Shown here: positions 8,588 through 16,820 of the stretch, piece by piece
How the letters are laid out: each line of letters opens with the position of its first letter
Numbering within the stretch: position 1 is the first letter of the stretch
Assembly (NCBI RefSeq): GCF_011753055.1
Contig: NZ_VWWJ01000021.1
Coordinates: 89,227-153,226 of the forward strand
Source: Burkholderia sp. Ax-1719
GTDB taxonomy: Bacteria > Pseudomonadota > Gammaproteobacteria > Burkholderiales > Burkholderiaceae
Direction: 5' to 3'
DNA length: 64,000 nt
Notes under the pieces: model-generated
The model's database searches: none
Seen by the model: the letters and a program-made list of their open reading frames with translations, nothing else
What the model was told of the DNA's origin: nothing
Position numbers and translations under genes: made by a program

Positions 8588-8606
8588 ACCCATAATTATT
8601 ATGGGT
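8588..8606. promoter_or_regulatory. Palindromic operator upstream of the toxin-antitoxin pair
   Basis: Perfect inverted repeat ACCCATAAT-T-ATTATGGGT (9-1-9) about 50 bases before the toxin start, within an AT-rich patch that can supply a -10 on the minus strand. Its place and symmetry fit an autoregulatory site for the HTH antitoxin; the binding protein is inferred. Confidence 0.75.
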
Positions 8607-8677
8607 TACGCCAGCGCAATCGAGCGTATCGCGCACATGTCTCGACGCACATCAAACGCAGTGACGCTACAAAAGCA

Positions 8678-8699
8678 AAGCCCCGCCGCAGCGGGGCTT
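8678..8699 (-). terminator. Terminator of poxB
   Basis: Hairpin AAGCCCCGC-CGCA-GCGGGGCTT. On the minus strand it is followed by TGCTTTTG. It lies 24 bp past the poxB stop. Confidence 0.85.
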
Positions 8700-8722
8700 C
8701 GTGTTCTCCTAGTGCACCACCC

Positions 8723-10441
8723 TCACCGCAAATTCGTCTCCGCCAGTTCCAGCACCTCGTCGCCGCGTCCGCTCAGCACTGCGCGCAGCATGTACAGGCT
8801 GAAGCCCTTCGCCTGCGCCCATTGCAGCTTCGGCGGCATCGCCAGTTCGTGCTTTGCCGTCACCACATCGACGAGCGCCGGCCCCGGATGCGCAAACGCT
8901 TCGCGCAGCGCATCGTCGAGCGCCTCCGACGTTTCCACGCGCAAGCTGAACAGCCCCGCCCCCCTGGCGATATCCGCGAAGTTGGTCGCGGCGAGATCGG
9001 TGCCCGTTTCCACGTAGCCGCCCGCTTTCATCTCCATCGCCACGAAACCGAGCGAGCCATTATTCAGGACAACGATCTTGATCGGCAGGTCGAGCTGGCG
9101 CGCCGTGAGGATATCGCCAAGCAACATCGACAGTCCGCCGTCGCCCGACAGCGAAATCACCTGACGCCCCACGTGCGCGGCCTGCGCGCCAAGCGCCTGC
9201 GGCATCGCATTCGCCATCGAGCCGTGGTTGAACGAGCCATGCAGCCTGCGGCGGCCGTTCATTGTCAGATAGCGCGCGGCCCATAGCGTGGGCGTGCCGA
9301 CGTCGACGGCGAAAATCGCATCGTCGGCGGCGAGCGCGTCGAGGCGCGCCGTCACGTATTGCGGATGCAGCGGCTTGCCCGCGGGTGCCGGACGCGCGAG
9401 ATCGTCGAGTCCCTTGCGCGCCTCGGCGTAATGTCCGCGCGCCTTGGTGATGAAGTGGCGGTCCGTCTTGCGCGTGAGCTTGGGCGTGAGCGCGCGCAGC
9501 GTCTCGCGCACATCGCCGATCAAACCCAGCGCGAGCGGCGCGCGTTTGCCGAGCGCCGCCGCATCGCGGTCGATCTGCACGATGTTGGCGTGTCCGGGAT
9601 AAAAGTTGCGATACGGGAAATCCGTGCCGAGCATGACCAGCGTGTCGCACGACATCATCGCGTGATAGCCCGAGCTGAAGCCGATCAGACCGGTCATGCC
9701 CACGTCGTACGGGTTATCCCATTCGACGTATTGCTTGCCGCGTAGCGCGTGCACAGTCGGCGCACCGAGCGCGTCCGCGAAGGCCACCACTTCGTCGTGC
9801 GCGCCTTTGCAGCCGCTGCCGCACAGCAGCGTCACGGCCTCCGAGCGGTTGAGCAGTTCCGCCAGCCGGTCGAGGTCCGCCGCGGCGGGCAAGGTCGCGG
9901 GGCGCTCGGTCTGCACCCACGTCGGTTCCTCGTCGGGCGCGTCGAGCAGCGCGACGTCGCCCGGCAGCACGATCACGGCCACGCCCTTCTGGTCGATCGC
10001 CGTGCGCAGCGCCGTGGCCAGCACGCGCGGAAATTGCGAGGGATTGGTGACGAGTTCAACGTAATGGGCGCACTCGCGAAAGAGTTCGGTCGGGTGCGTT
10101 TCCTGGAAATAGCCGAGGCCGATTTCCGTCGACGGGATATGCGCGGCAATCGCCAGCACCGGCGAGCGGTTGCGATGACAGTCGTACAGGCCGTTGATGA
10201 GGTGCAGATTGCCCGGGCCGCAACTGCCCGCGCAGACTGCGAGGCGGCCGGTCGCGGCGGCTTCGGCGCCGGCCGCGAAGGCAGCCACCTCCTCGTGTCG
10301 CGTATGCATCCAGCGGATCGAGCCAAGCTTGCGCAGGCTCGCCGACAACCCGTTCAGGCTGTCGCCCGTCACGCCCCAGATCCGTTCGACACCCACCGTT
10401 TCGAGCGTTTTCGCCAGAAAATCCGCAATCGTCTTCGCCAT
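8723..10441 (-). CDS. poxB: Pyruvate dehydrogenase (quinone), pyruvate oxidase PoxB, 572 aa
   Basis: ThDP- and FAD-dependent peripheral membrane enzyme that oxidatively decarboxylates pyruvate to acetate and CO2 and passes electrons to ubiquinone. The start is ATG 10441 with GGAGGACAGC upstream, which gives the same 572-residue length as the E. coli enzyme. The N-terminal Pyr domain carries the catalytic Glu in R-H-E-E-V-A at about residue 50; the C-terminal PP domain has the ThDP/Mg motif SGDGGLSMLLGDILTA...LNNGSLGF. The last 30 residues (AKGFSLYMLRAVLSGRGDEV) match the PoxB lipid-activation tail, which separates it from acetolactate synthase. Confidence 0.93.
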   Translation of the reverse strand: MAKTIADFLAKTLETVGVERIWGVTGDSLNGLSASLRKLGSIRWMHTRHEEVAAFAAGAEAAATGRLAVCAGSCGPGNLHLINGLYDCHRNRSPVLAIAAHIPSTEIGLGYFQETHPTELFRECAHYVELVTNPSQFPRVLATALRTAIDQKGVAVIVLPGDVALLDAPDEEPTWVQTERPATLPAAADLDRLAELLNRSEAVTLLCGSGCKGAHDEVVAFADALGAPTVHALRGKQYVEWDNPYDVGMTGLIGFSSGYHAMMSCDTLVMLGTDFPYRNFYPGHANIVQIDRDAAALGKRAPLALGLIGDVRETLRALTPKLTRKTDRHFITKARGHYAEARKGLDDLARPAPAGKPLHPQYVTARLDALAADDAIFAVDVGTPTLWAARYLTMNGRRRLHGSFNHGSMANAMPQALGAQAAHVGRQVISLSGDGGLSMLLGDILTARQLDLPIKIVVLNNGSLGFVAMEMKAGGYVETGTDLAATNFADIARGAGLFSLRVETSEALDDALREAFAHPGPALVDVVTAKHELAMPPKLQWAQAKGFSLYMLRAVLSGRGDEVLELAETNLR

Positions 10442-10731
10442 GCTGTCCTCCACGTAAGCTGACAGGCGCAGCGCACGCCACATGGCGGCGGCGCGGCGCT
10501 GCGCGAAAAAAAGGGAAGCGAGCAGCCCGAGCGCGATGGCGTGAAGCGATCCACGGGCCACTGCATCGCGCTACGTTACGCCAAGTGCGCGAAACACGTC
10601 GTGAACGGCGTTCAACTGCAACCAGATTGGATGCGAACCGCAAGCCGATCGTCGGCGAGCGCAGCGTTGCGAGCCTGGCGGCCCGTAGGCTTCGCTAAAA
10701 TGCTGCGGTTTCAGGTAGCCGGCGTCTCGTC

Positions 10732-11439
10732 ATGAATCTCGAAAGCATTCTTTTCTCACAGGGTTTCGGCACGCGCCGCCAGTGCCGCGGCCTGATCGCC
10801 GACGCTCGCGTGAGCGTCGCGGGCGAGTCCTGCACCGATCCGCTCGCCGACTTCGACACGGACGGTCTGGTGTTCGGCGTCGATGATGAATCCTGGCCGT
10901 TTCACGAACGCGCCTATCTCGCGCTGAACAAGCCTGCGGGCTACGAGTGCTCGCGCGATCCGCAGCATCATTTGAGCGTGTTTCATCTGCTGCCGCCGCA
11001 GTTCGCCGAGCGCAATGTGCAGTGCGTGGGCCGGCTCGATCAGGACACCACCGGCCTCCTGCTGCTCTCCGACGACGGCCAGTTCGTGCATGCGTTCACG
11101 TCGCCCAAACGCAAGGTGCCGAAGATCTACGTGGCGACCACGCGCCATCCAGTCGACGATGCGCAGTTGCAGGCGCTGCGCGACGGCGTCCTGTTGCACG
11201 GCGAGCGCGCGCCGAGCGTGGCGCTCGCGGCCAACGCGCGCGGCGAGCACGAGCTGGAGTTGAGCGTGCTCGAAGGCAAGTATCACCAGGTCAAGCGCAT
11301 GGTGGCCGCGGCGGGCAACCGTGTGGAGGCGCTGCATCGCGAGCGCATCGGCGGCTATACGCTGCCCGCGGACCTCGCGCCGGGCGCCTGGAAGTGGCTC
11401 GACGCCGCTGAACTGACCGCATTGCGCAACACGGGGTAA
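10732..11439 (+). CDS. rsuA: 16S rRNA pseudouridine synthase, RsuA-like, 235 aa
   Basis: Isomerises a uridine of small-subunit rRNA (U516 in E. coli RsuA). An S4-like RNA-binding region occupies residues 1-50 (MNLESILFSQGFGTRRQCRGLI). The catalytic domain follows, with YLALNKPAGYECSRD at about 63 and the catalytic-Asp motif GRLDQDTTGLLLLSDDG at about 99-115. The C-terminal motif EGKYHQVKRMVAAAGNRV is also typical of the RsuA/RluB/E/F group. ATG 10732 is the obvious start. A second member of this superfamily lies at 50661. Confidence 0.88.
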   Translation: MNLESILFSQGFGTRRQCRGLIADARVSVAGESCTDPLADFDTDGLVFGVDDESWPFHERAYLALNKPAGYECSRDPQHHLSVFHLLPPQFAERNVQCVGRLDQDTTGLLLLSDDGQFVHAFTSPKRKVPKIYVATTRHPVDDAQLQALRDGVLLHGERAPSVALAANARGEHELELSVLEGKYHQVKRMVAAAGNRVEALHRERIGGYTLPADLAPGAWKWLDAAELTALRNTG

Positions 11440-11593
11440 ACCACGTCGCATGCCGCGCGGCCTTGTCCAGCCGGGCGGTCAACGTTTTCAAGCGCTGAAT
11501 GCGCCCTTTTTATGCCGCGCCGCAGCATGCTCTTCCTGACACCCCGCCCTATACTCCCTTAAACAACGATTACAAGTTTCAAGGAGGGGCATC

Positions 11594-11782
11594 ATGGACA
11601 TCAACGACACCTTCGGCATTCCATTCGTGTTGATGGCTTTCATGGGTCTAGGGGTGATTCTGATCGGCGGCCTGCTGGCGTCGATGCGTTATCGGCATCA
11701 ATACCATCCGAATCTGATCGGAGCGCTCATCGGGGCTCTGCTGTGCTTCCTCCTGATCGAGGCGCTGCCGGCAATCACGTGA
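11594..11782 (+). CDS. Small two-helix membrane protein, 62 aa
   Basis: Starts MDINDTFGIPFVLMAFMGLG with two hydrophobic spans, about residues 9-30 and 41-60, joined by the polar loop MRYRHQYHPN. The AAGGAGG Shine-Dalgarno about seven bases before ATG is nearly perfect, which makes a real gene likely. Charge distribution puts the short loop in the cytoplasm with both termini outside. No family recognised, and no partner gene is obvious. Confidence 0.7.
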   Translation: MDINDTFGIPFVLMAFMGLGVILIGGLLASMRYRHQYHPNLIGALIGALLCFLLIEALPAIT

Positions 11783-11815
11783 ACGGCACGCTTGCGCCGC
11801 GCCGCCCATCCGACC

Positions 11816-12907
11816 TTACGGGTGCGGCGACCGCGAGCGCACGGACTCGCTCAAAAACGCATCCACATCGGGATAACGCAGGCGCACACGCAATTCGCGC
11901 GTGAGCCGCGTGTTGTCCAGCCGCCGCGATTCGCGCATGAACGACAGCAGCACCGGGTCAAGCTCGCGCTCGGCCACGGCGCGGCTCACGCGCGGCGCGC
12001 GCTCCAGACCGAAGGCATCCGCGACGCGGTCGAAATATTCCCCCATCTTGAGTTCGCTATCGTCGCTTGCGTGAACGATGCGGCCCGCTTTGCCGTGGGT
12101 GGTCATGCGCACAAGGATGGCCGCGAGATCGTCGGCGTGGATGTGGCTGGTGTAGACGTCGTCGCTGGCCGCGAGCGCGGGCGTGCGCTTTTCCAGCCGC
12201 GCCAGCGGCAGGCGGCTCGCCGCGTAAATGCCGGGGATGCGGGCGATGGTCGCCTTCAGCGCGCCGCTTGCCGTGGCGCGCCGCAATTGGCGCTCGGCGG
12301 CCACGCGCCGTTTGGCGCGCGCGTTGGCGGGCCGCGGCGTGCGCGTTTCGTCGATGCGCGCTCCGCCGCAATCGCCGTAAACGCCCGTCGTGCTGGCATA
12401 AACCAGCGTCGGACGCAGGCGCGCGGCGGGTTGGGCGCGACGGGATCGTAAGGTGCGCTCGGGTACAATAGAGGATGGTTTTGGCGCCGAAAAAGTGCCT
12501 GAAGCCGGGCCCGCGGTTGGTCCCGATGCGGCGCGCATTTTGCGACTGAAGTGGCGTGCGGCGCGACGTGTAGCAAGACGTGCAACCGACCGGCGGCGCG
12601 CCTTGAGCGCGGCAATCAGCCTGCGGGTGCGCAAATCGTCGTCGCCGTCTTTCTGGGGCGGCGCGAGGTGCAGCACGGTGCCGGCGAGACCCGCCAGCCG
12701 CGTCATACGCGAACGCTGGTCGAGGTCGCCCAGAACGGGCACGGCGCCCGCGGCGCGCAGCAGGTCGACGCGCTCCGGTCGGCGGGTCAGAGCAAATACG
12801 CGCGGACGAGCGCGACGCGCCTGAAGTTGCGCGACGCAGCGCAGGCCGACGTCGCCGCAACCGACGATAAGGATGCGCGCACGGCGCAAGGTTCGTGTGG
12901 CAATCAT
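11816..12907 (-). CDS. SDR-family NAD-dependent epimerase/dehydratase-like protein, 363 aa
   Basis: The Rossmann motif ARILIVGCGDVGLRCVAQL is at about 10-28. The extended-SDR active-site strand YASTTGVYGDCGGARIDE is at about 168-185, followed by YTSHIHADDLAAILV and the C-terminal substrate-binding lobe. The tyrosine of the catalytic YxxxK is replaced by VYGD..., common in the atypical SDR subgroup that includes YeeZ. Between about residues 105 and 165 there is an Arg/Ala/Ser-rich, low-complexity segment not expected in the fold. Substrate unknown. It is convergent with the 62-aa gene and divergent from the reductase at 12971. Confidence 0.78.
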   Translation of the reverse strand: MIATRTLRRARILIVGCGDVGLRCVAQLQARRARPRVFALTRRPERVDLLRAAGAVPVLGDLDQRSRMTRLAGLAGTVLHLAPPQKDGDDDLRTRRLIAALKARRRSVARLATRRAARHFSRKMRAASGPTAGPASGTFSAPKPSSIVPERTLRSRRAQPAARLRPTLVYASTTGVYGDCGGARIDETRTPRPANARAKRRVAAERQLRRATASGALKATIARIPGIYAASRLPLARLEKRTPALAASDDVYTSHIHADDLAAILVRMTTHGKAGRIVHASDDSELKMGEYFDRVADAFGLERAPRVSRAVAERELDPVLLSFMRESRRLDNTRLTRELRVRLRYPDVDAFLSESVRSRSPHP

Positions 12908-12970
12908 GGTGGACCTATTTTATCCGCCGCCCGCCGTTCCCCCGAATGACAGACTTACGCTTTCTCGAAT

Positions 12971-14002
12971 ATGGCTTTCAACGTAACGCTTAAGCAAAGT
13001 GGCCGGCAATTCCAGGTCGAGCCCGACGAAACCGTTCTCAACGCGGCCCTGCGTCAGGGCGTCGGCATTCCGTACGGCTGCAAGAACGGCGCGTGCGGAT
13101 CGTGCAAGGGCACGGTCTGCAGCGGTGAAGTCGAGCAGCGCGCCCACGCGGCCTCGGCGCTGTCGAACGACGAACGCACGCGCGGCATGGCGCTGCTGTG
13201 CTGCGCGACCGCGCAGACCGACCTCGAAGTCGACATCCGCGAAGTCGCGGGCGTGGGCGACATGCAGGTGCGCAAGCTGCCTACCCGCATCGCCGCGATC
13301 GAGCGCCGCGCCGACGACGTCGTCGTCCTCAAGCTGCAACTGCCCGCCAACGAGCGTCTGCAGTACCTCGCCGGCCAATACCTCGAATTCATCCTTAAGG
13401 ATGGCACGCGCCGTTGCTATTCGATGGCCAGCGCCCCGCACGAGGAAGGCCCGATCGAGCTGCACATCCGCCACATGCCGGGCGGCAAGTTCACCGACCA
13501 CGTCTTCACGCAACTGAAGGAGCGCGACATCCTGCGCTTCGAAGCGCCGCTCGGCACCTTCTTCCTGCGCGAGGATTCGGACAAACCCATCGTGCTGCTG
13601 GCTTCGGGCACCGGTTTCGCGCCGCTCAAGGCGATTGTCGAGCATGCGGTTCACAAGAACCTGAACCGCCCGATGACGCTCTACTGGGGGGCGCGCCAGA
13701 AGAAGGATCTGTACCTGATGGAGCTCGCCGAACAATGGGCGAAGGACATCCCGAACTTCCGCTTCGTGCCGGTGCTCTCCGAACCCGCCGCCGAGGACGC
13801 CTGGACCGGCCGCACCGGTTTCGTGCACCGCGCGGTGATCGAGGATCTGCCCGATCTGTCGGCCTGCCAGGTCTACGCCTGCGGCGCGCCGGTGATGGTG
13901 GAATCGGCCCAGCGCGACTTCACGCAACACCACGGCCTGCCCGAAGACGAGTTCTACGCGGACTCGTTCACGAGCGCCGCGGACCTCGCGAACGCGGTCT
14001 AA
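12971..14002 (+). CDS. CDP-6-deoxy-delta-3,4-glucoseen reductase-like ferredoxin reductase, 343 aa
   Basis: Three domains in order: a plant-type 2Fe-2S ferredoxin domain, about 1-90, with ligands in CKNGACGSCKGTVC and a fourth cysteine in LLCC; an FAD-binding beta-barrel, about 100-195, with RCYSMAS; and an NAD-binding domain with LLASGTGFAPLKAI and YACGAPVMVESA. Family members pass electrons from NADH through FAD to the Fe-S centre. The annotated name comes from AscD of dideoxysugar synthesis, but no sugar cluster is nearby, so the physiological acceptor is open. ATG 12971 is the only sensible start. Confidence 0.88.
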   Translation: MAFNVTLKQSGRQFQVEPDETVLNAALRQGVGIPYGCKNGACGSCKGTVCSGEVEQRAHAASALSNDERTRGMALLCCATAQTDLEVDIREVAGVGDMQVRKLPTRIAAIERRADDVVVLKLQLPANERLQYLAGQYLEFILKDGTRRCYSMASAPHEEGPIELHIRHMPGGKFTDHVFTQLKERDILRFEAPLGTFFLREDSDKPIVLLASGTGFAPLKAIVEHAVHKNLNRPMTLYWGARQKKDLYLMELAEQWAKDIPNFRFVPVLSEPAAEDAWTGRTGFVHRAVIEDLPDLSACQVYACGAPVMVESAQRDFTQHHGLPEDEFYADSFTSAADLANAV

Positions 14003-14026
14003 TCCAGTGCAAGCGCCGTCGTCAAA

Positions 14027-14058
14027 GGCTTGCGCCGCGCCCGTTGCGCGCGCAAGCC
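14027..14058 (+). terminator. Stem-loop downstream of the reductase
   Basis: GGCTTGCG and CGCAAGCC arms around a GC-rich loop, 25 bases after the stop at 14002. There is no T run, so termination is possible but not assured. It matters because it lets the downstream terminator at 14262 be something other than the end of this gene. Confidence 0.45.
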
Positions 14059-14103
14059 TGGCCGCCGTCACGAAAATTTCTTCGCCGGCCTGCACATTGA
14101 CGG

Positions 14104-14133
14104 TTTACATCGCCGATCCGCTTGTCGTATTCT
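14104..14133 (+). promoter_or_regulatory. Promoter of the argD leader
   Basis: TTTACA (14104-14109), an 18-base spacer and TATTCT (14128-14133). The predicted start of transcription, about seven bases on, is at 14140-14141, that is, at or next to the A of the leader-peptide ATG. Confidence 0.55.
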
Positions 14134-14140
14134 TGCGCCC

Positions 14141-14191
14141 ATGAACCGCATCCTGTCCGAACTCCGACGTCGCCGCTCGCCCCATCTCTAG
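14141..14191 (+). CDS. Arginine-rich leader peptide (16 aa), putative attenuator sensor
   Basis: The frame reads MNRILSELRRRRSPHL and stops at TAG 14189-14191. Codons 9-12 are CGA CGT CGC CGC, four arginines in a row starting with a codon that is rare in GC-rich genomes; a fifth Arg is codon 3. No Shine-Dalgarno exists, and the mapped promoter predicts an mRNA that begins at the ATG, so translation would be leaderless. It precedes an alternative-pairing segment, a strong terminator and argD. The inferred job is to stall ribosomes when charged Arg-tRNA is scarce. Expression has not been shown; the call rests on arrangement. Confidence 0.6.
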   Translation: MNRILSELRRRRSPHL

Positions 14192-14201
14192 GGCCTGGCT
14201 T
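14192..14201 (+). promoter_or_regulatory. Antiterminator segment of the argD attenuator
   Basis: GGCCTGGCTT, immediately after the leader stop codon. It can pair with 14263-14273 (AAGCCACGGCC), giving ten base pairs with one bulged base, and that uses the 5' arm of the terminator. A ribosome on the stop codon would cover it; one stalled at the Arg codons would leave it free. Confidence 0.55.
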
Positions 14202-14261
14202 AGTCGCGGACGCGCGTTGCGAAGGGTTTCACCCCACAGCGCACAGGAAGTTCGAATCACG

Positions 14262-14294
14262 AAAGCCACGGCCAGCCCGTGGCTTTTTGTTTTT
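14262..14294 (+). terminator. Intrinsic terminator (attenuator) between leader peptide and argD
   Basis: Ten-base-pair stem AAAGCCACGG/CCGTGGCTTT with loop CCAGC, followed by TTGTTTT. It lies 70 bases after the leader stop and 62 bases before the argD ATG, and is oriented to stop transcription entering argD. Confidence 0.85.
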
Positions 14295-14355
14295 CTGCCG
14301 CATCGTTTCACCCCGTTTTCAACCCTTTTGCAATCCCATCGCGGAGCCCGTTGCC

Positions 14356-15540
14356 ATGAATTTTTCCGAGTACCCGATCGAGTCGCTGATGTACATCACC
14401 AACCGGCCCGAAATCGTTTTCACGCATGGCAAGGGGTCGTGGCTCTACGACAACGAAGGCAAGCGATACCTCGACTTCATCCAGGGCTGGGCCGTCAACA
14501 GCCTGGGCCACGGCAACGAAGGCATGATCGAAGCGCTGGAAAAGCAGGCGCGCCTGCTGATCAACCCGTCGCCGGCCTTCTACAACGAGCCGATGGCGAA
14601 GCTCGCCGGCCTGCTGACCGAACATAGCTGCTTCGACAAAGTGTTCTTCGCCAACAGCGGCGCGGAAGCCAACGAAGGCGCGATCAAGCTCGCGCGCAAG
14701 TGGGGCAAGAAGCATCGCGACGGCGCGTACGAGATCATCACGTTCGATCACAGCTTCCACGGCCGCACCATCGCGACGATGTCGGCGAGCGGCAAGCCGG
14801 GCTGGGACACGATCTACGCACCGCAAGTGCCGGGCTTCCCGAAGGCCGATCTGAACGACATCGCCTCGGTCGAAAAGCTCATCACCGGCAAGACCGTGGC
14901 CGTGATGCTCGAACCGATCCAGGGCGAAGGCGGCGTGATTCCCGCCACGCGTGAATTCATGCAGGCACTGCGCGCGCTCACGAAGAAGCACGGCATCCTG
15001 CTGATCGTCGACGAAGTGCAGACCGGCTGCGGCCGTGCGGGCACCCTGTTCGCCTATGAACTGTCGGGCATCGAACCGGACATCATGACGCTCGGCAAGG
15101 GCATCGGCGGCGGCGTGCCGCTCGCGGCGCTGTGCGCGAAGCAGGAAGTCTGCGTGTTCGAAGCGGGCGATCAGGGCGGCACCTACAACGGCAATCCGCT
15201 GATGACGGCGGTCGGCTATTCGGTGATCTCGCAAATGGTCGCGCCGGGCTTCCTCGAAGGCGTGCGCGCTCGCGGCGAATACCTGCGCGAAAAGCTGCTC
15301 GAACTGTCGGCTGAACGCGGCTTCCAGGGCGAGCGCGGCGAAGGTCTGCTGCGCGCGCTGATGCTCGGCAAGGACATCGGCCCGGAAATCGTCGAAAAGG
15401 CCCGCGTCATGCAGCCGGACGGCCTGCTGCTCAACGCGGCGCGCCCGAACCTGCTGCGCTTTATGCCCGCGCTGAACGTCACGAACGAGGAAATCGACCA
15501 GATGATGGCGATGCTGCGCACCATCCTCGACTCGCTGTAA
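14356..15540 (+). CDS. argD: Acetylornithine aminotransferase ArgD, 394 aa
   Basis: PLP enzyme of class III that makes N-acetylornithine from N-acetylglutamate semialdehyde, the fourth step of arginine synthesis; it may also serve succinyldiaminopimelate. Motifs in order: FANSGAEANEGAIKLARK at about 106-123, HSFHGRTIATMSASGKPG, EPIQGEGGVIPA, DEVQTGCGRAG, and TLGKGIGGGVPLAA with the PLP lysine near residue 243. ATG 14356 has GGAG nine bases upstream. The leader peptide and terminator upstream suggest control by arginine supply. A GNAT acetyltransferase follows after 15 bp, probably in the same transcript. Confidence 0.9.
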   Translation: MNFSEYPIESLMYITNRPEIVFTHGKGSWLYDNEGKRYLDFIQGWAVNSLGHGNEGMIEALEKQARLLINPSPAFYNEPMAKLAGLLTEHSCFDKVFFANSGAEANEGAIKLARKWGKKHRDGAYEIITFDHSFHGRTIATMSASGKPGWDTIYAPQVPGFPKADLNDIASVEKLITGKTVAVMLEPIQGEGGVIPATREFMQALRALTKKHGILLIVDEVQTGCGRAGTLFAYELSGIEPDIMTLGKGIGGGVPLAALCAKQEVCVFEAGDQGGTYNGNPLMTAVGYSVISQMVAPGFLEGVRARGEYLREKLLELSAERGFQGERGEGLLRALMLGKDIGPEIVEKARVMQPDGLLLNAARPNLLRFMPALNVTNEEIDQMMAMLRTILDSL

Positions 15541-15555
15541 AAGCCGGAGCACGCG

Positions 15556-16020
15556 ATGTCTGTCACCCTCCGCGTTTTTTCGGAAGCCGATACCGAGGCC
15601 GTGCTCGCGCTCTGGCTGCAGGCGTTTCCGGAGTACAACGACACGACCCGGCCGCACCGCAATCCGCGTCTGTCGATTGCGAACAAGCTCGGCACGCAGC
15701 CGGAGCTGTTCTTCGTCGCCACCCGCGATGAAGACGGTGTGATCGTCGGCACGGCAATGGCGGGTTACGACGGACATCGCGGCTGGCTGTACTCGCTGGC
15801 CGTGGCGAACGAGGCGCGGCGTCTGGGCATCGGCACGCGCCTGGTGCGCCACGCGGAAAGCGCGCTCGCGGCGATGGGCTGCCTCAAGCTCAACCTGCAG
15901 GTGCTCGCCGACAAACCCGAGGTGATCGCGTTCTACGATTCGCTCGGTTATCGCGCGGATGCGGTGGTGAGTCTGGGCAAGCGGCTCGCTGTCGCGCAGG
16001 AATCCGAAGCAGTCGCCTGA
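15556..16020 (+). CDS. GNAT family N-acetyltransferase, 154 aa
   Basis: Acetyl-CoA-dependent acyltransferase fold. The acetyl-CoA loop is in LYSLAVANEARRLGIGTRLVRHAES at about 77-101 (pattern R-R-x-G-I-G), and the final NLQVLADKPEVIAFYDSLGY is the usual GNAT C-terminal half. It resembles YpeA-type acetyltransferases; substrate unknown. CCGGAG precedes ATG by seven bases. Because it follows argD closely and ends at a strong terminator, it likely shares argD regulation; a link to ornithine or glutamate acetylation is conceivable but untested. Confidence 0.85.
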   Translation: MSVTLRVFSEADTEAVLALWLQAFPEYNDTTRPHRNPRLSIANKLGTQPELFFVATRDEDGVIVGTAMAGYDGHRGWLYSLAVANEARRLGIGTRLVRHAESALAAMGCLKLNLQVLADKPEVIAFYDSLGYRADAVVSLGKRLAVAQESEAVA

Positions 16021-16047
16021 AGCACGATCCGCGCTACCGGCAATAAA

Positions 16048-16083
16048 AAAAGCCGCATGAGCATCACGCTCATGCGGCTTTTG
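16048..16083. terminator. Bidirectional terminator between the GNAT gene and livF
   Basis: Long stem AAGCCGCATGAGC/GCTCATGCGGCTT with A and T flanks on both sides; it serves two converging transcripts. Confidence 0.92.
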
Positions 16084-16103
16084 TCCTTCTGGCGTCGCGT
16101 TAC

Positions 16104-16819
<716 letters not shown>

Positions 16820-16820
<1 letters not shown>

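Noticed and set aside
7640..8722. Integrative element at tRNA-Leu
   Set aside because: No integrase and no repeat of the tRNA 3' end was found; only the toxin-antitoxin pair supports acquisition.
14262..14294. Terminator belonging simply to the reductase gene ending at 14002
   Set aside because: It is 260 bases away, a nearer stem-loop exists at 14027-14058, and a promoter and leader frame lie between; still, the simple view cannot be fully excluded.
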